DNA from: Gammaproteobacteria bacterium
GTDB lineage: Bacteria > Pseudomonadota > Gammaproteobacteria > Steroidobacterales > Rariloculaceae
NCBI GenBank assembly: GCA_017577365.1
Contig: PKRJ01000020.1
Span: 1-58,321 of the forward strand
DNA: 58,321 nt
Direction of reading: 5' to 3'
Below the pieces are notes generated by a model that saw only the letters and a program-made list of their open reading frames with translations, had not been told where the DNA came from and did no database searches. The translations under genes were made by a program, and so were the position numbers. Each line of letters opens with the position of its first letter. Positions within the stretch are counted from its first letter, which is position 1. Below are positions 41,262 through 50,160 of this stretch, piece after piece.

Positions 41262-42226
41262 GCAAGGTACGCGCTGCGGTCGTCGGAACCGGTTATCTCG
41301 GCAGATTTCACGCCGAGAAATACGCCGCGCTGCCGAACGCCGAGCTCGTCGGCGTCTGCGATATCGACGAGCGCGCGGGCCGCGCGGTCGCCGAAGCGCT
41401 CGGTGTGGCCTATTTTCCGAGTCACGCCGACCTCGTGGGCCGCGTCGACGCGGTCACGATCGCCGCGACGACGAGCGCGCATTACGAGCTCGCGAAGTAC
41501 TTCCTCGAGCACGGCGTGCACGTGTTCGTCGAGAAGCCGATGACGCGAACGGCCGAGGAGGCGCGCGAGCTGACCGAGCTCGCGGAGCGGAAGAGCTTGA
41601 AGCTTCAAGTCGGGCACGTCGAGCGCTTCAATCCGGCGCTCCTCTCCGCGCGCGAAAGCCTCACGGATATCGACTTCATCGAGTGCCATCGGCTCGCGCC
41701 GTTCAAGGGCGGCCGCGGTGCAGACGTCGACGTCGTGCGCGACCTGATGATCCATGATCTCGACGTGATGCTTTCGCTCGTCGCGTCGGCGCCCCGCGAG
41801 ATCGCGGCCGTCGGCATCGGCGTGCTGACCGATACGATCGATATCGCGAACGCGCGGATCGAGTTCGAGAGCGGCGCGATCGCGAACGTCACGGCGTCGC
41901 GCGTGTCGACGAGCGCGCAGCGGCGCTTTCGCGTGTTCCAGCAGAACCAGTATGTCTCGATCGATTTCGGGAACGGCGAGGTCCGCCGCGTGATCGCGAA
42001 GCCCGGCGCGCCGGCGGATGAGGCGCTCGAGATCGAGCGCTGGAGCCTGGAGAAAGGGGACGCGCTGCTCGCCGAGACTCGATCGTTCGTCGACGCGATC
42101 CTCGACGACCGGCCCTGCGTCGTCTCGGGGCGCGACGGCATGGCCGCGCTCGAGCTCGCCGAGGCGATCGTCGCGGACATCTATCGGCGCGCCGCGCGGC
42201 GGCGCGCGAAGGGCACGAAACGCTGA
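41258..42226 (+). CDS. Gfo/Idh/MocA-family dehydrogenase, possibly GnnA (UDP-GlcNAc 3-dehydrogenase)
   Basis: A 322-residue NAD(P)-dependent oxidoreductase: Rossmann motif GTGYLGRFHAEKYAAL, EKP motif (VEKPMT) and the active-site strand LQVGHVERFNPAL. Its four-base overlap with lpxA points to a lipid A role. In Acidithiobacillus, GnnA oxidises UDP-GlcNAc at C-3 and GnnB aminates it, and a selective LpxA then makes amide-linked lipid A. No gnnB aminotransferase follows here (ntrC lies on the other strand), so the identity as GnnA is an inference. Confidence 0.85.
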   Translation: MSKVRAAVVGTGYLGRFHAEKYAALPNAELVGVCDIDERAGRAVAEALGVAYFPSHADLVGRVDAVTIAATTSAHYELAKYFLEHGVHVFVEKPMTRTAEEARELTELAERKSLKLQVGHVERFNPALLSARESLTDIDFIECHRLAPFKGGRGADVDVVRDLMIHDLDVMLSLVASAPREIAAVGIGVLTDTIDIANARIEFESGAIANVTASRVSTSAQRRFRVFQQNQYVSIDFGNGEVRRVIAKPGAPADEALEIERWSLEKGDALLAETRSFVDAILDDRPCVVSGRDGMAALELAEAIVADIYRRAARRRAKGTKR

Positions 42227-42259
42227 AGCGGATCCGGGGTCGGGGCCGTCGGGCGCGTG

Positions 42260-43662
<1,403 letters not shown>

Positions 43663-43666
<4 letters not shown>

Positions 43667-44760
43667 TGGCGGTTCCCTCCGTGCTGTTCGCGTGCTGACG
43701 TGCTGCTTGCGGGAAGCAGCATCTGAAACGACGTCCGTCCCGGCCGGCTCGTGAACTCGATGAGCCCGCCGTTACGGCTGACCAGGTCCTGCGCGATCGT
43801 CAGCCCCAAGCCCGTGCCGACGTCGCGGCCGGTTACGAGCGGATAGAAGATCGTCTCCTTGAGCTCGTCCGGAATGCCGGGCCCGTCGTCCTCGACCTCG
43901 AGGCACAGCACGAGGCGATGCAGCTCGCCGCCGATCGTGACGTTCGACTGCGCGCGCGTTCGGAACACGATCCGCCCGTGGTCGCCGACGGCCTGCAGCG
44001 CATTGCGGGCTAGATTGAGGTAGGCCTGGATCATCTGGTTGCGGTCGGTCTCGATCGCGGGCAGGCTCGGGTCGTAGTCGCGCACGAGGTTCACGCCTTG
44101 GGGCTTTTCGGCCTCGATGAGGCTCGCGACGTGCTCGGTGATCTGGTGCACGTTCACGGTCTCGGGCCTGGGGCGGCCGCCCTTCAAGATCCCGTCGACG
44201 AGCGCGACGAGCCGATCGGCCTCGTCGATGATGACCTGCGTGTAAGCCTTGAGCTCGGGCGCCGGAAGCTGGCGCTCGAGGAGCTGCGCCGCGCCGCGCA
44301 GACCGCCGAGCGGATTCTTCACCTCGTGCGCGAGCTGACTGATGATGCGACGCGACAGCCGCTGCTTCGCCTGCAGATCGAGCTCGCGGCGGATCCGGCG
44401 ATCGCGTTCGGTATCGACGAGCTCGAGCAGCAAGCCGTTCGCCGCATCGAGCGGCGACGCGCGGCAATCGAGGATCAGCTCGCGATCGCCGGCCTTCACG
44501 GTCAGCTCCCGGATGCCGAACGTCAGACCGCTGTCGAGCACGCGCGAGCAGAGGTTCTCGAGCTCGTCGGCGGGAAGAATCACGTCGCGGAGCGGCCGGC
44601 CGACGGCCTGCCGCACGCTGATGCCGAGCAGATTCTCGGCCGCGGGATTGAAGTAGACGATCTCGAGACCGTCGTCGAGCACGACGACCGCGGTCGTCAG
44701 GGCCTGCAGCACCTCGTCGGGGTCGATCGCGTCGCGCGCCGATGCGCGACGGCCGCTCAC
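43663..44760 (-). CDS. ntrB: Nitrogen-sensing histidine kinase NtrB (GlnL)
   Basis: A 365-residue soluble kinase: PAS domain (LTTAVVVLDDGLEIVYFNPAAENLLG, ~15-120), HisKA with QLAHEVKNPLGGLRGAAQLL, and an HATPase domain (NQMIQAYLNLARNALQA, DDGPGIP). It phosphorylates NtrC under control of PII. The start GTG 44760 gives a normal length and leaves 35 bp to the DUF4124 gene; the frame is open far upstream but lacks homology there. Confidence 0.95.
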
Positions 44761-44795
44761 CGCCGGCGGGCGCGACGGACCCGCCGTGCCCGCGC

Positions 44796-45350
44796 TCAGT
44801 TTCGTCTCGCGGGCGGCGTCCGGTTGTACGGATTCAGGACGCTCGTTTGCTGCACGAAGAAGGTCACGGCCAGCGTGCGAAGCAGCTCGCGGCCGTTCTC
44901 GTCGAAGACCGCCGCCTGCAGCGTATGCGCGCCCCGGTAAACTTCCGGAACCTGCAGCACGTTCGACGTCGAATCGAGGCGTTGACGGTTCCCGTCGAGA
45001 TAGACGTCGATCCGGTGACCCGGTGCGAGGGGCGGCTCGATGGCGACTTCCACCGAAAGCGTCCCGCCGATATTCCACAGCGTCTCTTGTTGCGTCGGAT
45101 GGACGATCTCGAAGCGCGTATAGGCCTGGGCCGGCTCGGCGGACGTCGGGCTCGGCGACGCAGAGCGGGGAGCGGTGCTCGCTCGTTGCCCCGGGAAGGT
45201 CTGCACGGGGCCGAGCTCGATCGCCTCGGCGCCTTCGACCGGACGATCGGAATAGTGGGTCACGCCGTTCTCGTCGACCCACTTCCAGACGGTCGCAGCA
45301 CTGCTCGTGCCGACTATCAGCGTGATCAGGACAAGCCACCACTTCCTCAT
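44796..45350 (-). CDS. DUF4124-domain exported protein in the glnA-ntrBC cluster
   Basis: A 184-residue protein with a signal peptide (residues 1-18), a DUF4124 domain (VWKWVDENGVTHYSDRPVEGAE, ~20-60), a Ser/Pro linker and a C-terminal beta-rich domain (~95-170) ending QQTSVLNPYNRTPP. Function is unknown, but the gene is regularly found between glnA and ntrB in gammaproteobacteria, which suggests an envelope role tied to nitrogen status. Confidence 0.88.
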   Translation of the reverse strand: MRKWWLVLITLIVGTSSAATVWKWVDENGVTHYSDRPVEGAEAIELGPVQTFPGQRASTAPRSASPSPTSAEPAQAYTRFEIVHPTQQETLWNIGGTLSVEVAIEPPLAPGHRIDVYLDGNRQRLDSTSNVLQVPEVYRGAHTLQAAVFDENGRELLRTLAVTFFVQQTSVLNPYNRTPPARRN

Positions 45351-45386
45351 GCTCCAAGCTTACCGCCGGGCGGCCTGTCGAGGCCA

Positions 45387-45423
45387 CCGAATGGGCGGAA
45401 ACCGAGATTTCCGCCACATTCGG
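45387..45423. terminator. Hairpin between glnA and the DUF4124 gene
   Basis: CCGAATG-GGCGGAAA pairs with TTTCCGCC-(A bulge)-CATTCGG around a 6-nt loop, a 15-bp stem with one bulge, in the 100-bp glnA/DUF4124 gap. There is no U-tract. It may protect the abundant glnA mRNA or partly reduce read-through to ntrBC. Confidence 0.55.
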
Positions 45424-45450
45424 TATGGAACATAAGCCCGGTCGGCAGCT

Positions 45451-46860
45451 TTAGAGGCTGTAATAGAGATCGAATTCCACCGGGTGCGTGGACATCTGCA
45501 CGCGCTGAATCTCCTGCTCCTTGAGAGCGATGTACCCGTCGATCAGGTCGTCGCTGAACACGTCGCCCTTCTTCAGGAACTCGCGGTCGCGATCGAGCGC
45601 CTCGAGCGCCTGCTGCAGCGAGAAGCACACGGTCGGAATCTTCTTCTCCTCCTCCGGCGGCAGGTCGTAGAGATCCTTGTCCATCGGCTCGCCCGGATGG
45701 ATCTTGTTCTGGATCCCGTCGAGGCCCGCCATCATCATCGCGGCGAAAGCGAGATACGGATTCGCCGTGCTGTCCGGGAAGCGCACTTCGATACGGCGCG
45801 CCTTCGGATTCGGGATATACGGGATACGAATCGACGCCGAGCGGTTGCGTGCCGAGTACGCGATCAGCGTGGGCGCCTCGAAGTGCTTCACCAGCCGCTT
45901 GTAGCTGTTCGTCGACGCGTTCGTGAACGCGTTCAACGCGTGAGCGTGCTTCATGATGCCGCCGATGTAGTAGAGCGCGAGCTCGGAAAGTCCGCCGTAG
46001 CCGTCGCCCGTGAAGAGATTCTTGCCGTCCTTCGCGAGCGACTGGTGCACGTGCATGCCGTTGCCGTTGTCTCCGACGAGCGGCTTCGGCATGAACGTCG
46101 CCGTCTTGCCGTAGCTCGCCGCGACGTTGTGCACGACGTACTTCAACATCTGCACCGCGTCCGCCTTGCGCGTCAGCGTGTCGAACTTCACACCGATCTC
46201 GCCCTGGCCCGCCGTCGCGACCTCGTGGTGGTGCACCTCGGGATGGAGGCCCATCTCCTCGAGCGCAAGGCACATCGCCGAGCGAATATCGTGCTGCGAG
46301 TCGACCGGCGGGACCGGGAAGTAACCACCCTTGACGCCGGGCCGGTGACCGGGGTTACCGTCCGGCCGGGCGCGTCCCGACTGCCAGTGGCCTTCGATCG
46401 AGTCGATCGCGTAGAAGGCCTCGTTCATCGAGACGTGCCAGCGGACGTCGTCGAAGATGAAGAACTCGTTCTCGGGGCCGAAATACGCCGAGTCCGCGAT
46501 GCCGGTCGACTTCAGATAAGCCTCGGCACGCTTCGCGAGCGAGCGCGGATCGCGCGAATAACCCTGCATCGTCGAGGGCTCGATGACATCGCAGCGAAGG
46601 ATCAGCGTCGGCTCCTCGGTGAACACGTCGAGCACCGCCGTCGACGTGTCCGGCATCAGGATCATGTCCGACTCGTTGATGCCCTTCCAACCGGCGATCG
46701 ACGAGCCGTCGAACATCTTGCCGTCCTCGAAGAAGCTCTCGTCGACCGTGCTCGCCGGCACGGTGACGTGCTGCTCCTTGCCGCGGGTGTCCGTCAGCCG
46801 TAAGTCGACGAACTTCACGCCCTTTTCCTTGATCAACTTGAGTACATCGGCTGCGGACAT
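45451..46860 (-). CDS. glnA: Glutamine synthetase type I
   Basis: A 469-residue GSI-beta enzyme. N-terminal KFVDLRLTDTRGKEQHVT, the ATP-binding region KPLVGDNGNGMHVHQSL, the glutamate-binding NRSASIRIP and the adenylylation site Tyr in DKDLYDLPPEE are all present, so control by GlnE is expected. It makes glutamine from glutamate and ammonia as a dodecamer. The ribosome-binding site GGAGGAG precedes ATG 46860. A sigma-54 promoter and two NtrC sites lie upstream. Confidence 0.98.
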   Translation of the reverse strand: MSAADVLKLIKEKGVKFVDLRLTDTRGKEQHVTVPASTVDESFFEDGKMFDGSSIAGWKGINESDMILMPDTSTAVLDVFTEEPTLILRCDVIEPSTMQGYSRDPRSLAKRAEAYLKSTGIADSAYFGPENEFFIFDDVRWHVSMNEAFYAIDSIEGHWQSGRARPDGNPGHRPGVKGGYFPVPPVDSQHDIRSAMCLALEEMGLHPEVHHHEVATAGQGEIGVKFDTLTRKADAVQMLKYVVHNVAASYGKTATFMPKPLVGDNGNGMHVHQSLAKDGKNLFTGDGYGGLSELALYYIGGIMKHAHALNAFTNASTNSYKRLVKHFEAPTLIAYSARNRSASIRIPYIPNPKARRIEVRFPDSTANPYLAFAAMMMAGLDGIQNKIHPGEPMDKDLYDLPPEEEKKIPTVCFSLQQALEALDRDREFLKKGDVFSDDLIDGYIALKEQEIQRVQMSTHPVEFDLYYSL

Positions 46861-46962
46861 GGTCTCCTCCAGTTCAAGTGTCTTGCCGCTTCCCCAGGCT
46901 CCGCGGCCGGCGCCGATCGCCGTTGTCGCCAGAGCCCCTACCGTTTCTCGGGGCCATATTGG

Positions 46963-46978
46963 TGCACGCTCCGTGCCA
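46963..46978 (-). promoter_or_regulatory. Sigma-54 promoter of glnA
   Basis: On the minus strand, TGGCACGGAGCGTGCA matches TGGCACG-N4-TTGCA with one mismatch (TTGC to GTGC). The GG and GC doublets are exactly 10 bp apart. The inferred transcription start is near 46952, about 90 bp before the glnA ATG. Confidence 0.8.
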
Positions 46979-47051
46979 GCCCCGATGGCGGCCCTTACCC
47001 TTTGATTTCACGAAGAAATTTCTAGAGTCGTCGGTTTTGGGGGCGGCGATT

Positions 47052-47068
47052 TGCACCGATACGGGGCA
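47052..47068. promoter_or_regulatory. NtrC-binding dyad, proximal
   Basis: TGCAC-CGATACG-GGGCA fits the TGCAC-N7-GTGCA consensus with one mismatch. Its centre (47060) is about 108 bp upstream of the inferred glnA start, matching the E. coli proximal enhancer position. Confidence 0.75.
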
Positions 47069-47083
47069 GGCTCATGAACATCA

Positions 47084-47100
47084 TGCGCCGAAACGGTGCA
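47084..47100. promoter_or_regulatory. NtrC-binding dyad, distal
   Basis: TGCGC-CGAAACG-GTGCA fits TGCAC-N7-GTGCA with one mismatch. Its centre (47092) is 32 bp, three helical turns, from the proximal site and about 140 bp upstream of the inferred glnA start. Confidence 0.75.
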
Positions 47101-47220
47101 GATGACCAGTGATGCGGCCCGAATTGCGTGCGGAGCAGCGCCTCGAGCGGCGGCTCGAGCTGCCAGCCCGCCATGCGGCCCGCGTGTGCCACGCGGCCGC
47201 AGCGTCGGCATCGGCCTCGC

Positions 47221-47228
47221 TATATACT
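47221..47228 (+). promoter_or_regulatory. Candidate -10 element of glyS
   Basis: TATATACT contains a TATACT hexamer 42 bp before the glyS ATG. The -35 region is GC-rich and unconvincing. Confidence 0.35.
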
Positions 47229-47269
47229 GGCGCGCTTTCTCCACGCCCATCCGCACGGAGCACGAAGTC

Positions 47270-48817
47270 ATGGTGTCGATGGACAAGCTCGTTGCGCTCG
47301 CCAAACGCCGCGGATTCATTTTCCCGTCGAGCGAGATCTACGGTGGCCTCAACGGCTGCTGGGATTACGGTCCGCTCGGCGTGGAGCTCAAGCGAAACAT
47401 CAAGGCGGCCTGGTGGCAGGACATGATCGAGCACCACGACGAGACCGTCGCCCCCGCGGGCGCGCCGTCGGCTTACGCGATGGTCGGCCTCGATGCCGCG
47501 ATCCTGATGAACGCGCGGGTGTGGGAAGCGAGCGGCCACGTCGGCGGCTTCGCCGACCCGATGGTCGATTGCCGCGAGACGCGCGCGCGATACCGTGCGG
47601 ATCAGCTCGTCGTGTTCCGCGTCGTGTTCGACGGCGAGCCCGTCGACATGCTCTTCGCGTCGCCCGGCGAATGGGGCAAGGCGACGGAGGACGAGCTGAT
47701 CGAGCCGCACAAGAAGCGGATCAACGCGCTCGCGAAGGAGCATGCGGGCAAGGCGATGCGGATCGAGGCCGTCACCGGCGCGCTCGAGGACGATGCGCTC
47801 CGAGGCCGCACTCTCGCCCCCGGCGCCTCCGAGCCCGGCTCGTTGACCGCGCCGCGGGCGTTCAACCTGATGTTCAAGACGCACGTCGGCGCGCTCGAGG
47901 ATGCATCGAGCGTCGCCTATCTGCGCCCGGAGACGGCGCAGGGCATCTTCGTGAACTTCAAGAACGTCCTCGACACGGCTCGGGTGCGGCTGCCGTTCGG
48001 CATCGGACAGATCGGGAAGGCCTTCCGCAACGAGATCAACCCGCGGAACTTCACGTTCCGCAGCCGCGAGTTCGAGCAGATGGAGATCGAGTTCTTCTGC
48101 CGACCCGAGGAAGCGCCCGATTGGTACCGCTATTGGCGAGACCGACGCTATCAGTGGTACGTGTCGCTCGGCATTCGCACCGAGAATCTCGAGCTTCGCG
48201 AGCACGAGTCCTCCGAGCTCGCGCATTACGCGGCGGCGTGCGCGGACGTCGAATACAAGTTCCCGTTCGGCCAAAGCGAGCTCGAGGGCATCGCGAATCG
48301 CACGGACTTCGACTTGAAGCGCCATAGCGAGTTCAGCGGCAAGGATCTCCGCTACATCGACGATCTCGAGCCCGACCCCGACAAACGGCGCGTGCTGCCG
48401 TACGTGATCGAGCCTTCGGCCGGCGCGGATCGCGCGACGCTCGCGTTCCTCTGTGACGCGTACGCCGAAGACGAGGTCGGCGGCGAGCCGAGAACGGTGT
48501 TGCGCTTCCATCCGCGGATCGCGCCGGTCAAGGTCGCGGTCTTCCCGCTCGTCAAGAAGGAAGGCATGCCCGAAGCGGCGCTCGACCTGTATCGCCGGCT
48601 CAAGCGTCGCTTCAGCGCGTTCTACGATGAGAAAGGCGCGATCGGGCGCCGTTACCGCCGCCAGGACGAGGCCGGCACGCCGTTCTGCGTGACGGTCGAC
48701 GGCGACACGCTGTCCGACGGCACGGTGACGATCCGCGACCGCGACACGTGCGTGCAAACCCGAATCGCGGCGGACCGCGTCGCGGAGTACCTCGCGGAGC
48801 GTATCGAGGTCGCTTGA
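47270..48817 (+). CDS. glyS: Glycyl-tRNA synthetase, single-chain (alpha2, class IIa) type
   Basis: A 515-residue GlyRS starting MVSMDKLVALAKRRGFIFPSS at ATG 47270 with GGAG nine bases before it. The motifs IYGGLNGCWDYGPLG, RPETAQGIFVNFKNV and motif 2 IGKAFRNEINPRNF belong to the homodimeric GlyRS of archaea, eukaryotes, actinobacteria and some firmicutes. Most gammaproteobacteria use the unrelated alpha2-beta2 enzyme (glyQ, glyS) at this very locus beside gmhB. It attaches glycine to tRNA-Gly. The stop overlaps gmhB (TGATG). Confidence 0.95.
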   Translation: MVSMDKLVALAKRRGFIFPSSEIYGGLNGCWDYGPLGVELKRNIKAAWWQDMIEHHDETVAPAGAPSAYAMVGLDAAILMNARVWEASGHVGGFADPMVDCRETRARYRADQLVVFRVVFDGEPVDMLFASPGEWGKATEDELIEPHKKRINALAKEHAGKAMRIEAVTGALEDDALRGRTLAPGASEPGSLTAPRAFNLMFKTHVGALEDASSVAYLRPETAQGIFVNFKNVLDTARVRLPFGIGQIGKAFRNEINPRNFTFRSREFEQMEIEFFCRPEEAPDWYRYWRDRRYQWYVSLGIRTENLELREHESSELAHYAAACADVEYKFPFGQSELEGIANRTDFDLKRHSEFSGKDLRYIDDLEPDPDKRRVLPYVIEPSAGADRATLAFLCDAYAEDEVGGEPRTVLRFHPRIAPVKVAVFPLVKKEGMPEAALDLYRRLKRRFSAFYDEKGAIGRRYRRQDEAGTPFCVTVDGDTLSDGTVTIRDRDTCVQTRIAADRVAEYLAERIEVA

Positions 48818-49371
48818 TGGCGGAATCGAGGCCGCGCCGGCGGCTCGTGGTTCTCGATCGTGACGGCGTGATCAACGCGGACTCGGACGAGTACGTGAAG
48901 TCGCCGGACGAGTGGCATCCGCTCCCGGGGAGCCTCGAGGCGATCGCCCGGCTCCATCGCGCGGGATTCGACGTCGTCGTCGCAACGAATCAATCCGGCG
49001 TCGGCCGGGGCTTGTTCTCGCGGGAAACGCTCGAGGCGATCCACGCGCGGATGCGCGATGCCGTCGCTGCGGCCGGTGGCCGGATCGCCGGGATCTATTA
49101 TTGTCCGCATCGTCCCGAGGACGGCTGCACGTGCCGCAAGCCGAAGCCGGGCCTCTTGCGGCGAATCGAAGCCGACTTCGGCCAGCCGCTCGACGGCGTG
49201 CCGTTCGTCGGCGACAAGCTGGCGGACGTCGAGGCGGCGCTCGCCGTAGGCGCGCGTCCGATCTTCGTCGGCACACCGCGCGACGATACCGAGCGCTCGC
49301 GGCTCGCCGAGCTCGGCGTCGAAACGCATCCGGATCTTTCCAGCGCGGCCGACGCGCTGCTTGCGAGGTGA
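48817..49371 (+). CDS. gmhB: D-glycero-beta-D-manno-heptose 1,7-bisphosphate 7-phosphatase GmhB
   Basis: A 184-residue HAD phosphatase. Nucleophile motif LDRDGVINAD, the block TNQSGVGRGLFS, the zinc-binding Cys/His loop CPHRPEDGCTCRKPKPG and motif IV VGDKLADVEAA are all visible. It serves ADP-heptose synthesis for lipopolysaccharide. It overlaps glyS by one base and plsC by one base, so the three genes form a coupled unit. Confidence 0.96.
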   Translation: MAESRPRRRLVVLDRDGVINADSDEYVKSPDEWHPLPGSLEAIARLHRAGFDVVVATNQSGVGRGLFSRETLEAIHARMRDAVAAAGGRIAGIYYCPHRPEDGCTCRKPKPGLLRRIEADFGQPLDGVPFVGDKLADVEAALAVGARPIFVGTPRDDTERSRLAELGVETHPDLSSAADALLAR

Positions 49372-50144
49372 TGGGGGCGCCGACGATGCGGCAGTGGATC
49401 GGCTCGGTGCTGTTCACGCTGTTTCTGTTCTTGTCGGTGCCGCTCTATGCGCCGATCGTGCTGCTGACCGCGTGCTTGCCGCGACGAATCACCTATCGGT
49501 GCGTGCTGCTTTGGATCGACGCGCAGCTCTTCATGCTCGAGCGATTGTGCGGAATCAGGCATGAGGTCGAAGGCCTCGAGCACCTCCCGAGCGAGCCGAG
49601 CATCGTGCTCATGAAACATTCGTCGACGTGGGAGACGCTCGCGCAGCTGCGCCTGCTGCCGCGCCAGACGTGGGTGCTCAAGCGTGAGCTGATGTGGGCG
49701 CCGTTCTTCGGGTGGGCGCTCGCGCTGTTGAAGCCGATCGCGATCGATCGGCGCGGGGGGCGCGTCGCGGTCGAGCAGGTGGTCTCGCAAGGACGCGAGC
49801 GGCTCGCGGAAGGCCTATGGGTCGTGATCTTCCCGGAAGGCACGCGCGTGCCGTTCGGTCAGACGGGCCGCTTCGGCTTGAGCGGCGCATTGCTCGCGCA
49901 GGCCTGCGGCAAACCGGTGATCCCGGTTGCGCACGATGCAGGCCGGTACTGGCCGCGGCGCAGCTGGCTGAAGCGCCCGGGCACGATCCGCGTGCGCATC
50001 GGCCCGCCGATTCCTACGGAAGGACGCGACGCGCGGGAGATCATGAACGAGGTCCGCGACTGGATCGAGAAAGCGATCGCGGACTTCGGCGACGACCAGC
50101 CCGAGTCGACCGCGTGGAACGGGACCGCGCCGGCGGCGAGATAG
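49371..50144 (+). CDS. 1-acyl-sn-glycerol-3-phosphate acyltransferase (PlsC family)
   Basis: A 257-residue acyltransferase with an N-terminal membrane helix (about residues 8-35). The catalytic motif reads KHSSTWETL, i.e. H-x4-E where many family members have H-x4-D; IFPEGTR and the later PVIP motif are intact. It probably acylates lysophosphatidic acid at the inner membrane. ATG 49371 overlaps the gmhB stop (TGATG); the later ATG at 49386 is an alternative. Confidence 0.9.
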   Translation: MGAPTMRQWIGSVLFTLFLFLSVPLYAPIVLLTACLPRRITYRCVLLWIDAQLFMLERLCGIRHEVEGLEHLPSEPSIVLMKHSSTWETLAQLRLLPRQTWVLKRELMWAPFFGWALALLKPIAIDRRGGRVAVEQVVSQGRERLAEGLWVVIFPEGTRVPFGQTGRFGLSGALLAQACGKPVIPVAHDAGRYWPRRSWLKRPGTIRVRIGPPIPTEGRDAREIMNEVRDWIEKAIADFGDDQPESTAWNGTAPAAR

Positions 50145-50160
50145 CCGGCGGCTCCGACGG

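Larger units (their letters stand above)
46861..47269. other. glnA/glyS divergent intergenic region
   Basis: About 410 bp with no gene. It holds the glnA sigma-54 promoter, two NtrC-type dyads and the glyS promoter (TATACT at 47223-47228). An open frame upstream of glyS back to 47096 has no family similarity. Confidence 0.7.
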
